Assembly: GCA_016271365.2 (NCBI GenBank)
Contig: CM057451.1
Span: 371,091,501-371,155,500 of the forward strand
Direction: 5' to 3'
Length of the DNA stretch: 64,000 bases
DNA from: Neoceratodus forsteri
Taxonomy: Eukaryota; Chordata; Ceratodontiformes; Ceratodontidae
Positions 1-10,929 of this stretch are shown piece after piece. Both the position numbers and the translations under genes were made by a program. Each line of letters starts with the position of its first letter. The first letter of the stretch is position 1. The notes below the pieces were generated by a model that saw only the letters and a list, made by a program, of their open reading frames with translations, was not told where the DNA came from and did not search any database.

Positions 1-1676
1 GGTCTTGCCTTCAGAGGTGGTGATGAGTCGACAAATTCGATAACAAAGGCAATTTTATTGAGTTTCTGGAAACATTTTCTGCACATGACTCAAAATTAAA
101 AGAAAAATGTCTAGGAGATACTGGTCATTATACTTCCAGAGTATCAAATGATTTGATTAACATAGTTGCAACATTAATACTAGAGAAAATTGTAAGTAAA
201 GTTACAAAATATTTCTCTGTTTTAGTCGACGTAAACTAAGGATGTATCACGCAAAGAGCAGCTCAGCTTTGTAATCCGTTTTGTTGACGGAAATGGTAAT
301 ATCTGTGAAAAACCACTTGGCTGCTACCACATGGATAAACTGGATGCTGGTAGTTTGGCTGGTGCCATCAATCAGGCAGTATGTCAGGCTGGACTGCAGT
401 GGAAGCACTGTGTAGCACAGTGCTATGATGGAGCCTCTGTCATGAGTGGGTGCTTCAGTGGAATACAAGCAAGAATAAGAGAGATTGCTCCTCAAGCTGT
501 TTATATCCATTGTCATGCACACAGACTGAATCTTGTCTTGGTGCAAACAATTAATAATATATCAGAAGTGAAAGAATTTTTCAGCATCTTACAGGCTGTA
601 TATGTATTTATTTCTCAAAGTTCACCAAGACATGAGTTGTTTGTTAAAGCTCAGAAAGAAGAAGGTCTACAAGTTCTGGAACTGGACTGTGTGGTACACG
701 ATGAACTGGACTGTGTGGTACACGATGGTTTTACTGGTACAACTGTGTCAAGAAATTTCAGTTGCGTCTAGAGTCCATTATTATAACACTTCATGCTATT
801 CAGTCACAAAACACTGACAAAGAGGCAAGTAGTGAAGCAAAAGGTCATCTGTTTAAAATTCAGAACTTCACCTTTGTAGTAACACTGTACAGCCTAGAAA
901 CTATTTTAAGGAAGATACAATCAGTGTCTGAGGAACTTCAGAGAAAAGATCTGGATTTGCCAAGTGCTTGTAATCTTGTTCAGTCTTCGAAAAGTGAGCT
1001 CTTGTCTCTACGTAATGATTCACAGTGGCAGAAGATTTACAAGGAGGCACAACAAGCTGCTGATCACTGTGGCATTGATTATGATGTACAAGCCACTTTG
1101 CACACAGGAAGGCCTCTGCGCAAACATCAGTTGAGCCGAAAACTGACAGAATTTTTTGTTTCATCCACTTTGGGGAAACGGACTGCAAATATAGAAATTC
1201 AGGACATTTCTGCAAGATCTAGCAGTGATAGGCTTAAACAGGAAATATACCTGGCCTGCATTGACAGGTTTGTTACTGAACTTGATTCACGCTTCACAAG
1301 TAATCTGGACATCTTAAAAGCTGTTGCTGCTTTCAACCCAAAGGATGAGAGTTTTCTAAATTACTCTGTTTTAAAGGTCCTAGCAGAATCTTACCCAGGA
1401 GCAAATATAGACACAACTGTATTAGAGTCACAGCTGGAATCAGCAAAGGCATACCTACAGAACAAAAGTATGCAAAGTATTCATTGTGTCAGACAACAGT
1501 TGCAATGCCTTTGTAATGCATTTTCAGAAGTCCTGGAGATTTTGAACCTGGTGCTGGCACTCCCTGTGACCACAGCTTCAAATGAACGCTTTTCTCATGC
1601 ATGAAAAGAGTGAAAACTTACTTAAGAAACAGTTGTGGTGACAGACGACTCAGTGACTTAATGATGATGGCATGAG
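1..1676 (+). pseudogene. decayed hAT transposase (ZMYM1/DUF4371-like), 5' end outside window
   Basis: This is a relic of a hAT-superfamily transposase of the type annotated in vertebrates as zinc finger MYM-type protein 1-like. The catalytic core is recognisable in pieces: GLAFRGGDES near the left edge, VDGNGNICEKPLG then CYDGASVMSG, then IHCHAHRLNLVL. The C-terminal hAT dimerisation block reads LPVTTASNERFSHA and, after a +1 shift, MKRVKTYLRNSCGD. The frame breaks near base 50, at about 236 (a TAA inside the usual DETKDVS stretch), at about 700-760 and at about 1,602. A 24-bp direct duplication (DELDCVVH repeated) sits near 680-727. The main intact piece is 762-1,604 (280 aa). It therefore cannot encode a working enzyme. 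No terminal inverted repeat was identified; the 3' boundary is taken at the TGA ending the dimerisation frame. Confidence 0.85.
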
Positions 1677-1716
1677 CCACTGGAGGTGAAGCAGCTAGAC
1701 CTGTCAGTAGCAATAG

Positions 1717-3745
1717 ACAGATTTGCTCAGATGCGTTCAAGAAGATACCCATTACTGAAGTAACATTGCTATCTACAGTCAGCCATCAGTCATGTGTGCT
1801 ACCAGTGTCTCCAGTCAGCCACCAGTCCTGTGTTCCAGTTCTGTCCCAGTCAGCTCAGCAACGAGTCCCGTTTGCAACTTGTGCCTCCAGTCAGCAACCA
1901 GTCCAGTATGCCAGCAGTGTTACCACCAGTCAGCCAACCAGCAGTCCCATCTGCCAGTAGTGTCTCCAGTCAGCCAGCAGTCAGTGTGCCAGCTCTGTCC
2001 CAGTCAGCTCAGCAAAGAGTCCCGTTTGCAACTTGTGCCTCCAGTCAGCAACCAGTCCAGTATGCCAGCAGTGTTACCACCAGTCAGCCAACCAGCAGTC
2101 CCATCTGCCAGTAGTGTCTCCAGTCAGTCAGCAGTCAGTGTGCCAGTTCTGTCCCAGTCAGCTCAGCAACGAGTCCCGTTTGCAACTTGTGCCTCCAGTC
2201 AGCAACCAGTCCAGTATGCCAGCAGTGTTACCACCAGTCAGCCAACCAGCAGTCCCATCTGCCAGTAGTGTCTCCAGTCAGCCAGCAGTCAGTGTGCCAG
2301 TTCTGTCCCAGTCAGCTCAGCAACGCAGTCCCGCTTTGAACTTGTGCCTCCAGTCAGCAACCAGTCCAGTATGCCAGCAGTGTTACCATCAGTCAGCCAA
2401 CCAGCAGTCCCATCTGCCAGTAGTGTCTCCAGTCAGCCAGCAGTCAGTGTGCCAGTTCTGTCCTAGTCAGCTCAGCAATGAGTCCAGTTTGCAACTTGTG
2501 CCTCCAGTCAGCAACCAGTCCAGTATGCCAGCAGTGTTACCACCAGTCAGCCAACCAGCAGACCCATCTGCCAGTAGTGTCTCCAGTCAGCCAGCAGTCA
2601 GTGTGCCAGTTCTGTCCCAGTCAGCTCAGCAATGAGTCCCGTTTGCAACTTGTGCCTCCAGTCAGCAACCAGTCCAGTATGCCAGCAGTGTTACCACCAG
2701 TCAGTCAACCAGCAGTCCCATCTGCCAGTAGTGTCTCCAGTCAGCCAGCAGTCAGTATGCCAGTTCTGTCCCAGTCAGCTCAGCAACGAGTCCCGTTTGC
2801 AACTTGTGCCTCCAGTCAGCAACCAGTCCAGTATGCCAGCAGTGTTACCACCAGTCAGCCAACCAGCAGTCCCATCTGCCAGTAGTGTCTCCAGTCAGCC
2901 AGCAGTCAGTGTGCCAGTTCTGTCCCAGTCAGCTCAGCAACGAGTCCCGATTTGCAACTTGTGCCTCCAGTCAGCAACCAGTCCAGTATGCCAGCAGTGT
3001 TACCACCAGTCAGCCAACCAGCAGTCCCATCTGCCAGTAGTGTCTCCAGTCAGTCAGCAGTCAGTGTGCCAGTTCTGTCCCAGTCAGCTCAGCAATGAGT
3101 CCCGTTTGCAACTTGTGCCTCCAGTCAGCAACCAGTCCAGTATGCCAGCAGTGTTACCACCAGTCAGCCAACCAGCAGTCCCATCTGCCAGTAGTGTCTC
3201 CAGTCAGCCAGCAGTCAGTGTGCCAGTTCTGTCCCAGTCAGCTCAGCAACGAGTCCCGTTTGCAACTTGTGCCTCCAGTCAGCAACCAGTCCAGTATGCC
3301 AGCAGTGTTACCACCAGTCAGCCAACCAGCAGTCCCATCTGCCAGAAGTGTCTCCAGTCAGCCAGCAGTCAGTGTGCCAGTTCTGTCCTAGTCAGCTCAG
3401 CAATGAGTCCAGTTTGCAACTTGTGCCTCCAGTCAGCAACCAGTCCAGTATGCCAGCAGTGTTGCCACCAGTCAGCCAACCAGCAGTCCCATCTGCCAGT
3501 AGTGTCTCCAGTCAGCCAGCAGTCAGTGTGCCAGTTCTGTCCCAGTCAGCTCAGCAATGAGTCCCGTTTGCAACTTGTGCCTCCAGTCAGCAACCAGTCC
3601 AGTATGCCAGCAGTGTTACCACCAGTCAGTCAACCAGCAGTCCCATCTGCCAGTAGTGTCTCCAGTCAGCCAGCAGTCAGTATGCCAGTTCTGTCCCAGT
3701 CAGCTCAGCAATGAGTCCAGTTTGCAACTTGTGCCTCCTGTCAGC
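1717..3745. repeat. 154-bp tandem array, about 12-13 units
   Basis: The anchor TTTGCAACTTGTGCCTCC recurs at 1,871, 2,025, 2,179, about 2,335 (altered), 2,488, 2,642, 2,796, 2,951, 3,105, 3,259, 3,413, 3,567 and 3,721. That is twelve full periods, nine or more of exactly 154 bp and the rest 153-156 bp. Each unit is itself built from short CAGTCAGCCA-like submotifs, giving a higher-order structure. Because 154 is not a multiple of 3, each unit shifts the frame; the many overlapping Ser/Gln/Val/Pro-rich reading frames are a by-product of the array and not genes. Units are nearly identical, which suggests recent expansion or homogenisation. The array begins about 40 bp after the hAT relic; whether it arose from that element's 3' end cannot be told. 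Confidence 0.95.
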
Positions 3746-4137
3746 CAGCCTTTCCTCCAGTCAGATACCAGTCCAGTGTGCTAGCAGTGTCTCCAGTCAG
3801 CCAGCAGTGTGCCAGCAGTCTCAAGTCAGATACCAGTCCAGTTAGCCAGCAATTCATTGTGCTAGCAGAGTCTGCAGTCAGATATCAGTGTGCCAGCAGT
3901 GTCACCAGTCAGCCAGCAGTCCAGTGTGCCAGCAGCCAGTGTCTCCAGTCAGCTTAGCTACCAGTCCAGAGACAGTTTGCCAGTTTTGTCTCCAGTCAGC
4001 TACCAGTCCAGTTTGCCAGCAGTGTCCCAGACTAGTCAGCAGTCTAGTGTGCCAGCAGTCACCAGTCAGCTTTCAGCACTTCCAGTCACCTACCATCCCA
4101 ATCTCCAGTGTGCCAGCAGTGTCTCCAGCCTCCAGGC
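3746..4137. repeat. degenerate edge of the CAGTCAGCC array
   Basis: The same short submotifs (CCAGTCAGCCAGCAGT, GTGCCAGCAGTGTCTCC) continue without the 154-bp period. This looks like the older, unhomogenised margin from which the regular array grew. Confidence 0.8.
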
Positions 4138-4324
4138 AGGTAATAACACTCCTATGTCCTTTGCTTTACCACTTTCATGGGTGTTTGGGAGGGAGTTTAT
4201 GCTCTTTTAAATTATTGTAAGAGGGGGTAGTAGCCTTGGTGTGGAGAGTTAAAGTGTACTTTCATTTGCTTTGCTGCAGTAATTGGAAGTCTGGAAGACT
4301 TTCTTTTGTGTAACCCTGGGACTC
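4138..4324. other. no feature seen
   Basis: T-rich unique-looking sequence between two tandem arrays. I see no coding, RNA or repeat signal. Confidence 0.5.
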
Positions 4325-4545
4325 AGTTCTTTTTCCTTTTATTACAGTTTTTCTTTACAGGTTTTTTGGTGTACAATTTGACTAGGATCTTTTCTTTTCT
4401 TTCTTTCTTTACAGGTTTTTGGTCGGTGAGTTTTAATAATTTTTTTCCTTTTATTTTTTTTCTTTACAGGTTTTTGGTGTGATTTTTTTTTTTCATCAGT
4501 TCATTTTCCTTTTATTACTTCTTTTACAAGTTTCATTGTGTCATT
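4325..4545. repeat. about 55-bp tandem repeat with acceptor-like TTTACAGG
   Basis: The phrase TTTCTTTACAGGTTTTTGGT recurs with its ACAG at 4,357, 4,411 and 4,466, and a decayed fourth copy (TTTTACAAGTTTCATTG) lies near 4,526, so the spacing is 54-59 bp. Each unit carries a pyrimidine tract plus AG, the form of a 3' splice site on the plus strand. The AGO3 exon in this window is on the minus strand, so these are probably fortuitous. Confidence 0.75.
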
Positions 4546-4885
4546 TCTTTTACTAAGCTCTTGTTTCAACAGAGAAGAAGTAAAGTTCTCTCCATGGTTC
4601 AAGGTTCAGAGTATGCTTTCATAACAGTATTATTTCTCTCATGTTTTGATGTGTGTTTTTTATGTACTGTAAGGTATTGGTTTAGAGACGGCCCTTTATT
4701 TTTAGCAATGTGTGCCTTAGCTTGTATAGTACCAGTCATTTGACATGAACAGTGTGGTAATATTTTTTTTTTTTTTTTTTTGGAAACAGTGTGGTAATAT
4801 ACAAAGGATAATGCCTGATGTACAGGTGATAACCATGGTATAATTACTGGCAACCCCCTTTAACAAACGGTTTTCAAGCACCTTA

Positions 4886-4925
4886 AAATGCCGTAATAAC
4901 TCAAAAACGAGTTATTACGGCATTT
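4886..4925. repeat. perfect 17-bp-arm hairpin, 6-nt loop
   Basis: AAATGCCGTAATAACTC (4,886-4,902), loop AAAAAC, then its exact reverse complement (4,909-4,925). There are no mismatches. Confidence 0.95.
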
Positions 4926-5212
4926 GCAAAACCACCTGTCTCCTTTGTGTGTCACTCATCTGTATTCTGTCTTTTCATTGGTTCGCGCTCTGTGAGTGGG
5001 CGGGCTGAATAGCTTTAAAAAAATGGCGGCTCGTTTTCTCGCTTGCCGACGAGCCGTTTTTATTTACTACCCTCCCCATCTGTATTTGATTTTTTAAATG
5101 TTTTATTTGGTTGATCCCACCTTCCAAATAGAAAAGGACTATCTGGTTGATCCCGCCGTGTCTCTGGATCGGGAGATGCCGTCACTGAAAAAAAGGTCGG
5201 TTTGAAAGAGAA

Positions 5213-5213
5213 A

Positions 5214-5245
<32 letters not shown>

Positions 5246-5247
5246 AA

Positions 5248-5303
<56 letters not shown>

Positions 5304-5392
5304 AAGAGAGACACACAGTGTGTGTGTGTGTGTGAGAGAGAGAGCGAGAGACAGACAGTGTGTGTGTGTGAGAGAGAGTGTGTGTGTGTTTG
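5213..5392. repeat. (TG)n/(AG)n compound microsatellite
   Basis: Alternating TG and AG runs with short interruptions. Reading frames on both strands here are simple-sequence artefacts. Confidence 0.98.
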
Positions 5393-5458
5393 TAAATAGC
5401 AGATACTCTGCATTTTTTATAAAGGGGGTTGCCAGTAATTATAAAAAATAAAAAATAA

Positions 5459-5594
5459 GCAACTGTGTGTATGTGGATTTTTTTTTAACACACCCCTTGG
5501 TGTGTGATTGCCTCATAAACCTCTCGAGCTCTCGCCTCGAGGTTTATGGTTATCACAACACCTTGGGTGTAAAAAAATCCATACACACAGTTGC
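5459..5594. repeat. foldback with CTCG..CCTC core
   Basis: Ends GCAACTGTGTGTATGTGGAT and ATCCATACACACAGTTGC pair. Inner arms CATAAACCTC and GAGGTTTATG flank the centre CTCGAGCTCTCGCCTC (5,523-5,538). That centre is a plausible but divergent match to the core found in several other foldbacks of this window. Confidence 0.8.
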
Positions 5595-5745
5595 CTATCT
5601 ATTATTCTCTATATAATCACTTCAGGTGGTGTCTCAAGGCACCAGTAAACCTAGAATGCACAGCTTGAGAGGTTTACAATTGCCCTAGCAACCACAAGAG
5701 GGGATTACACCCTGGTTATCACCTGTACATCATGCATTGTCATTT

Positions 5746-6330
5746 ATAGTGTATGGGACTCGACATGAAAAGCCCCCAACATAAGTAATTTAGCATTACC
5801 TTATTAATGGATCTGCACTACACCCACATGATTGTTTAGGAAAATAATTTATTAGTATACACGGACTGAATGACAGTGGGCCAAAATAGCACCAGAGTTA
5901 AAATCTCTATCAGACATAGTGATTGCTAGACAATAAACTGTGACAATTGGAATGTTATTTGAATACTGTACTGAGACTAACAATCACATTCTAGGTATGT
6001 AGAATACTGAATGACACTAGCATTCCATTTTGTAAACCCACTGCTATGACATAGAGAGATAGGCTTATAAGGCTCTGACATCACAACAGTGGGATTACAA
6101 GGTTGTAATCTGTTTGATTTCAATGGGTAATAAGGGCTACCCATGCATTAATATTGTTTAATATTTGTACAGTTGAGGAATGGGACTTTCACTATGCTGA
6201 TGATTCCATAATTTGATGAAAACTAGCTATTTAAGTTGAATCAACATCTGTAATGACCCATTTCAGATTTATACTCAGACTTTACTATCCAATTCATACC
6301 CATTTTTAAATTACTTGGTAACTAGCTCTA
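5746..6330. other. no feature seen
   Basis: AT-rich sequence with short repeats of the CTATGACATAG kind. I recognise no gene or element. Confidence 0.4.
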
Positions 6331-6439
6331 TGTCACATTGACAAATGCCACCCTCTCTGGCCCCGCCCACACCTTGGCCCCACCCATGTCATGCTCACCC
6401 CCCACCTTGCTACCCCTATGATTTTGCTGAAATGACGCC

Positions 6440-8420
6440 CCTGCCCCCACCCCTGGAGTTAACAGTGGAGGTGGGATTACAGTCTGAAAAGAGTCAGGAG
6501 GAACCGGCGGGGGCAGAGCCAACAGCATCAACTGCTTTGGGTGCACCTGAATGTGCACCTGCGGAAAGGGGTCCTGGTTGAAGATTCACCACCCCTACCT
6601 CTGCTTTGCTGATGGTGGGTATGACGACGTCTTGTAACAGGTTGATCAGAAGATCCCTTCTCATGTCCCCTAGGAGTGGGATAAGCAGCTTTCCCACAAG
6701 CTATTCTGGTATTTAATCATATGGGTATGGCAGTTTGCAATCCTAAGGCCCAAGGATGCAGAGGCATAAGTACATTTGTCCACCAAATCCAACCTCCTAG
6801 ATTGCTTGTCAGGAGGCAAAGTACTGAGGTGCTTAGAGGCCTTGGACCTATCATGAGCAGCCATGATGACTACTGAGTCAGTTTCTAGCTCATTAGCATA
6901 ATGAGGTTCAGTTTTTCTGGGCACTGTAGACAGTGAGTTTTGTCTGTGCCATGCTGCAAAGGCAGCATCCTCTAATGCAGGACAAATAAGGAGTAATTGT
7001 AATGGAAGGTAAGCAAGGAAAATCCAACATGTCCATTAAATTATTTTTAGTGGAATCTTCTTCCACAGCAAAAGTCCATGGTAGTCTGCATTTGCTGCAT
7101 CATAGTTTGAAATGTGGGATCCTCAGGAGGAGATCTCTGGGTATACACCACCAAGTACTCACTGCAGAATGAGAGGGCAGTACTAGAAATATATGTTCTC
7201 TCTCATAATCCCTTTCTAAATCCTCCTGTAATACCATGAGGCCAGGATAACATTTCATCTGGTTGTCGACCACCCTGTCAATGACGGAAGCCACAGAAGT
7301 CACCAGAGATAATGACAGCAGCTGAGAAGGGGGAATTTGCTGCGTGCTGGAAGTAGTTGTTGATGGAAGCAGAGTTCCTGATGGCCCCACTGACGGAATA
7401 ACAGCCTGCATAGGTAAATCAGGCAGAATGCATCACATCATCTCTCAAAGTGATGCCAGTACAGCCCGAGAGTCAACGATGCCCTGATCATGGGCCATAA
7501 CCACTTGTACTGACAAGAGGAAGTCCTACTAGGCAGAACTGTAAGGCCACAGAGAGGTGGATGCACAGATATATAAGGGGTTACCCCACTTAAAGTCACC
7601 AACACCACCAAAACTGTGCACTCCTGTGGAAAGTTATTTTAGCTTCAAAGAGCTGTCTGGCTTCATGATATACAGCACTCACTTGAATAACTTAACCTCA
7701 GCCCAAGGCTGCGCTATACAACATATTTATTGAAAAAATAACGAACATAAGAAGCAGGTAAACTAACAGCACAGTCAAAGACCACACTTAACCCCTGGTG
7801 CTTTGGGTAAAAAAAAAAAAAAAAACTTCCTCAGATGGCCCTCTGAAGCTAAAATAACTTTCCACAGGAGTGCACAACTTTGATGTTATTGACAACAGGC
7901 AACAAGCCTTGGCCCAATAATGATGACACTATACTCTCCATAGTAAGCACAGCAGTGCTTAAGCCAGACCCTGACCTTAGTGCCTCAATGACCGGGAGGA
8001 GGAGGGCTGTCGACAACACTGCTGGCGCAGGTAATGATGCTGAATGATTACCTGGTCTTAACGGTGACCAGAATTTCACCAAAGAAGCAGACTCCTCCTC
8101 GTCTCCATGTTTATGCTTGTGTCTCGATGATGAGGAGGGCTGTGACTATGACCATTCCCTGCCCTGGTCCATCATCCTCAACGTCAGTGGTCATGTCTCA
8201 GCCTAAGTGGATGGTGACAGCGATTTTGAGCCTTGCTCTTTCTCCATGGCTACTAATGCTTTTTGAAGAAGGAAAGTTTCTAAAGCTTTCTTACAGCTTC
8301 ACCTTGTTGCTTGACAAACTCTGGCAGATCTCACAAGTCCTCACGTTGTAAAATAGGCCCAAACCACACACACAAACTGTGTGGGAGTCTTCTTCATAAA
8401 TTTTGTCTCTACACTTACAA
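6440..8420 (-). pseudogene. DIRS-like retrotransposon Gag relic
   Basis: Read on the minus strand this resembles the Gag-like ORF of vertebrate DIRS elements. Near 8,330-8,400 it gives a cysteine cluster (DSHTVCVCGLG then RTCEICQSLSS). Next comes a basic/acidic stretch at about 8,130-8,090 (RHKHKHGDEEESAS), then SLVKFWSPLRPG, and near 6,740-6,800 the C-terminal motif RRLDLVDKCTYASASLGLRI with ANCHTHMIKYQNSLWE. These lie in several frames with stops, so the gene is dead. DIRS Gag would bind the element RNA. No linked tyrosine recombinase or reverse transcriptase is seen here, so the copy is truncated. The family call rests on motif resemblance from memory. Confidence 0.55.
7585..7890. repeat. 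inverted repeat of about 70 bp inside the Gag relic
   Basis: TGTGCACTCCTGTGGAAAG plus TTATTTTAGCTTCA at about 7,615-7,647 is mirrored at about 7,848-7,880, with weaker pairing beyond on both sides. The roughly 190-bp spacer is unrelated to Gag, so part of the Gag sequence seems to have been duplicated in inverted orientation around an insertion. A poly-A run lies near 7,809-7,826. Confidence 0.75.
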
Positions 8421-8829
8421 TCCCAAAATAACATGGCTGCAAATTTCAGCAGCATGCAAAGAAGACGAAAACACTGTGGTAAAACAAAAAAAAAAAATCA
8501 GTAAACGGCAATGGTGTTTCCTCAGCAGGTCCAACGAGAGTGATCAACGGTAGGAAAAGAACTGAGAAGTGACGGGCCAAACTATGTTTATGTATACATT
8601 GATGCATGACATTGTAGGCAGTCCCCAGCAAGCAAAGGTTTCCATGTGGTCCACGTGCCTGATGGCTGTAGTTCCAAAGGGGTGGCCTAAAGGAAGAGAC
8701 ATCCTCGAAGAAGATAACCATTTTTTAAAATTGCTCCTGAAAACCAGCTGATTGCTAATCATTTCTGATTCTGACTAGCAATGCCACTAATCAACACTCC
8801 AGCACTAATTAATGCCTTGCTGATCTCTA

Positions 8830-9010
8830 GCACCCCATGTTCTATTCTTATGTTTCCTTATGTGTGGGTCCAACTGCACACAGTACTCCAGATGTGATAT
8901 ACACATTGATTTACAGTGGCAGTATTACCTCCCTCTTCTGTTAGTAATCCCTCTCCCTGTATGACCCAGCATCCTGTTAGCCCTCCCGTATGCCTTACTG
9001 CACTGAGAAG
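8830..9010 (-). mobile_element. old CR1 ORF2 fragment
   Basis: On the minus strand the sequence gives a worn version of the CR1 ORF2 C-terminal wording (RANRMLGHTGRGI, then HLEYCVQ-like codons), matching in order the better-preserved copies at 13,150-13,300 and 58,140-58,260. It is too short and mutated for subfamily assignment. Confidence 0.65.
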
Positions 9011-9616
9011 AATTAAGAACAGTTGAGAGCATGAACTTTTTTATAAAGTCACTATGATCTCACTTTGTCAATGCCTCATTAAGTAATCAGTAGTAGTTTG
9101 GTTTTTTTTTGTTTGCTTTGTTTTTTTTAACAATTTTAACTTTACTGTGTATTGCATACAAGTACCAAGCTACCTCTTGCTGGGACCCAACTAGAGGCTA
9201 TGTGTTTCAGTGGATAATTATCCCTATATTCCTATTAAATTATTTCAATGAGTAAAATAAGAAAAATCCACTGAAGGACATCTAGTGTGTCTGGTTTAAC
9301 AGCAGAAAGGAAGGACACATAGCAGTAGGGGAGTGAACACATGCAATCTGAAGGCGCACTGGGTTAAATCGAATGGAGACTAAAGTAAGTTTAATGTCAT
9401 AGATCGTACAACATAAGAAAGCAAAGGATTCCTCCCTTCCAAATATTTATAAAATAATTTTTTGTGTAGCATGAACTGCTGCCTTTTAAACTGCAGCTTA
9501 TAGTAAACAATAAAAATTTGCTTACAGTACTTACTGTATCTTCTGCTTTATACCTCTGTAAGGATCATGGTGATAAAAGGACCAGTGTAACCTTAGAGTA
9601 GTGCATCAGTTCCTGA
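9011..9616. other. no feature seen
   Basis: AT-rich sequence with a T-run near 9,100-9,130. Nothing recognised. Confidence 0.4.
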
Positions 9617-9836
9617 GTTTTGGTTGCTCATCCATCCCCCCCTAGCTGCTGGAGGTCTGACTCTCAGCAAGTAAGGAGACGACTGAGAAATATAGGAACT
9701 TCTTGTCTCAGAACAGGAAGATCAGGAGCTAAAAGGGCGCAGAGGCAGTAAGTAAGTAGGGAGAGAAGAGAAAAAAAAAAAAACAGAGGAAAGAGTAAAT
9801 ATTCCAAATAACAGTTACAGGGCCAGAAAAAAAGAC

Positions 9837-10756
9837 ATGATGGGAGTGGTGCAGTGCAGTGGCTGTGGAGCAGCAGTCTTCCGGAAGATGTTCTGGAGGA
9901 TGCAGTGTTGTCCCATCTGCAGGCACCTCTCTGGTCTGAGGGAGGAGGTTGCTCATCTCCAGGTTGAGTTGGCCAGGATTTGTGGGACCTCCTCTCCCAC
10001 CCAGGACCACCAGGGTCACTGCCGTTGCCTCAGAGGTTGCCAAGAAAGAGGAGCGGTTGGACCACAGTGGGCTCAGGAGGGTGAGGTGGTGGAACAGAGG
10101 CGCATCTCTCCAGTTGTACCTCTCACAATTTCTATGCCGTTCTGAAAAGTGTGGTTCCTCTGGAGGCACCCACAGTGGAGACCAAGAAGGATGCTGGGAA
10201 CCTCCACAAAGGAGACCAACAGGAGGGTGGCACGGGACCCCACAGGGGAAGGAAACAACTCCTGGTGGGGGACTCCATTGTTAGGAAGGTAGAACGGGGG
10301 ACGAAGGGGACAGGGAGGTAAGGTGCCTGCCTGGCGCCATGGCTTGGAGGGACAGGGTACAAATCCTCAGGATCGCAGGAGCAGCTGCACAGGGGAAGGA
10401 GCTGGATGTCATTGTCCACCTAGGGACAAATGACCGGGCTAAGAAAGGGATCAGAGCAGTGCAAGAAGCGTTTGTGGAGATGGGGAGGGGCATTAAGACA
10501 AATAGCACACACAGTAATCTTCTCGGAGGTGCTGCCTGTCTATGGCATGGGTGAGGCTAGGGTGCCCCACACCATGGGATTCAATCAGTGGTTGAAAAAC
10601 TGGTACAGAGCTCAGGGATTTGGCTTCACTGGGGACTGGGGGTCCACCTGGAGGGATGCAGGCCTATACTGGCAAGATGGTCTGCATCTGTCCAGGAAGG
10701 GAACCAGGATCCTAGGCGATAGGTTTAAATACTTCATTGACAAGCATCTAAACTAG
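9837..10756 (+). pseudogene. CR1 ORF1: Cys-rich domain plus SGNH esterase
   Basis: ORF1 protein of the CR1 element, probably an RNA-binding/membrane-associated particle protein. The start (MMGVVQCSGCGAAV, then CPICRHLSGLREEVAHLQVE) has two CxxC pairs followed by a short coiled coil. Downstream, in shifting frames, are the SGNH hydrolase blocks: LVGDSIVRKV near 10,262 (nucleophile Ser), VHLGTND near 10,415 (Asn block) and WQDGLHLSRKG near 10,670 (Asp/His block). The end, FKYFIDKHLN then stop, is at 10,756. At least two frameshifts separate the blocks. The esterase is a known CR1 ORF1 feature, and the second CR1 in this window (60,735-61,445) has the same order. Confidence 0.8.
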
Positions 10757-10929
10757 CCAAGGGGGTAGGCACTGGAAAGGAGCAGGAAAATCCTAGCCCC
10801 CAAATATCAGGGTACTAAGTGAGGTAGACACCAACATAGAGATGTTGACAGGGAGAAGCGCAGGGGTAAATGGAGAAAGTGACAAATGCAATAAGGACAG
10901 GGATGGGGCAAAAAGGGGAAAGGTCATCA

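Larger units (their letters stand above)
4805..5745. repeat. interrupted foldback element
   Basis: The left arm (about 4,808-4,860; TGATGTACAGGTGATAACC then ATAATTACTGGCAACCCCC) is mirrored in two pieces on the right: GGGGGTTGCCAGTAATTAT at about 5,424-5,443, and GGTTATCACCTGTACATCA at about 5,714-5,732. The gap between the two right pieces holds a separate foldback (5,459-5,594), so that element probably inserted into this one. The interior holds a perfect hairpin and a TG/AG microsatellite. Confidence 0.75.

Noticed and set aside
1717..3745. CRISPR-like array
   Set aside because: The units are contiguous with no unique spacers, and the genome is eukaryotic.
1766..3784. Many overlapping Ser/Gln/Pro-rich open frames, up to 360 aa
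   Set aside because: They follow the 154-bp tandem repeat, appear in every frame in turn and end at the same repeated TAG. No gene signal.
5060..5451. Frames rich in Cys-Val or His-Thr
   Set aside because: Translation of a TG/AG microsatellite.
9837..10756. Host lipase/esterase gene
   Set aside because: The blocks lie in CR1 ORF1 position directly upstream of a CR1 ORF2, and are frameshifted.
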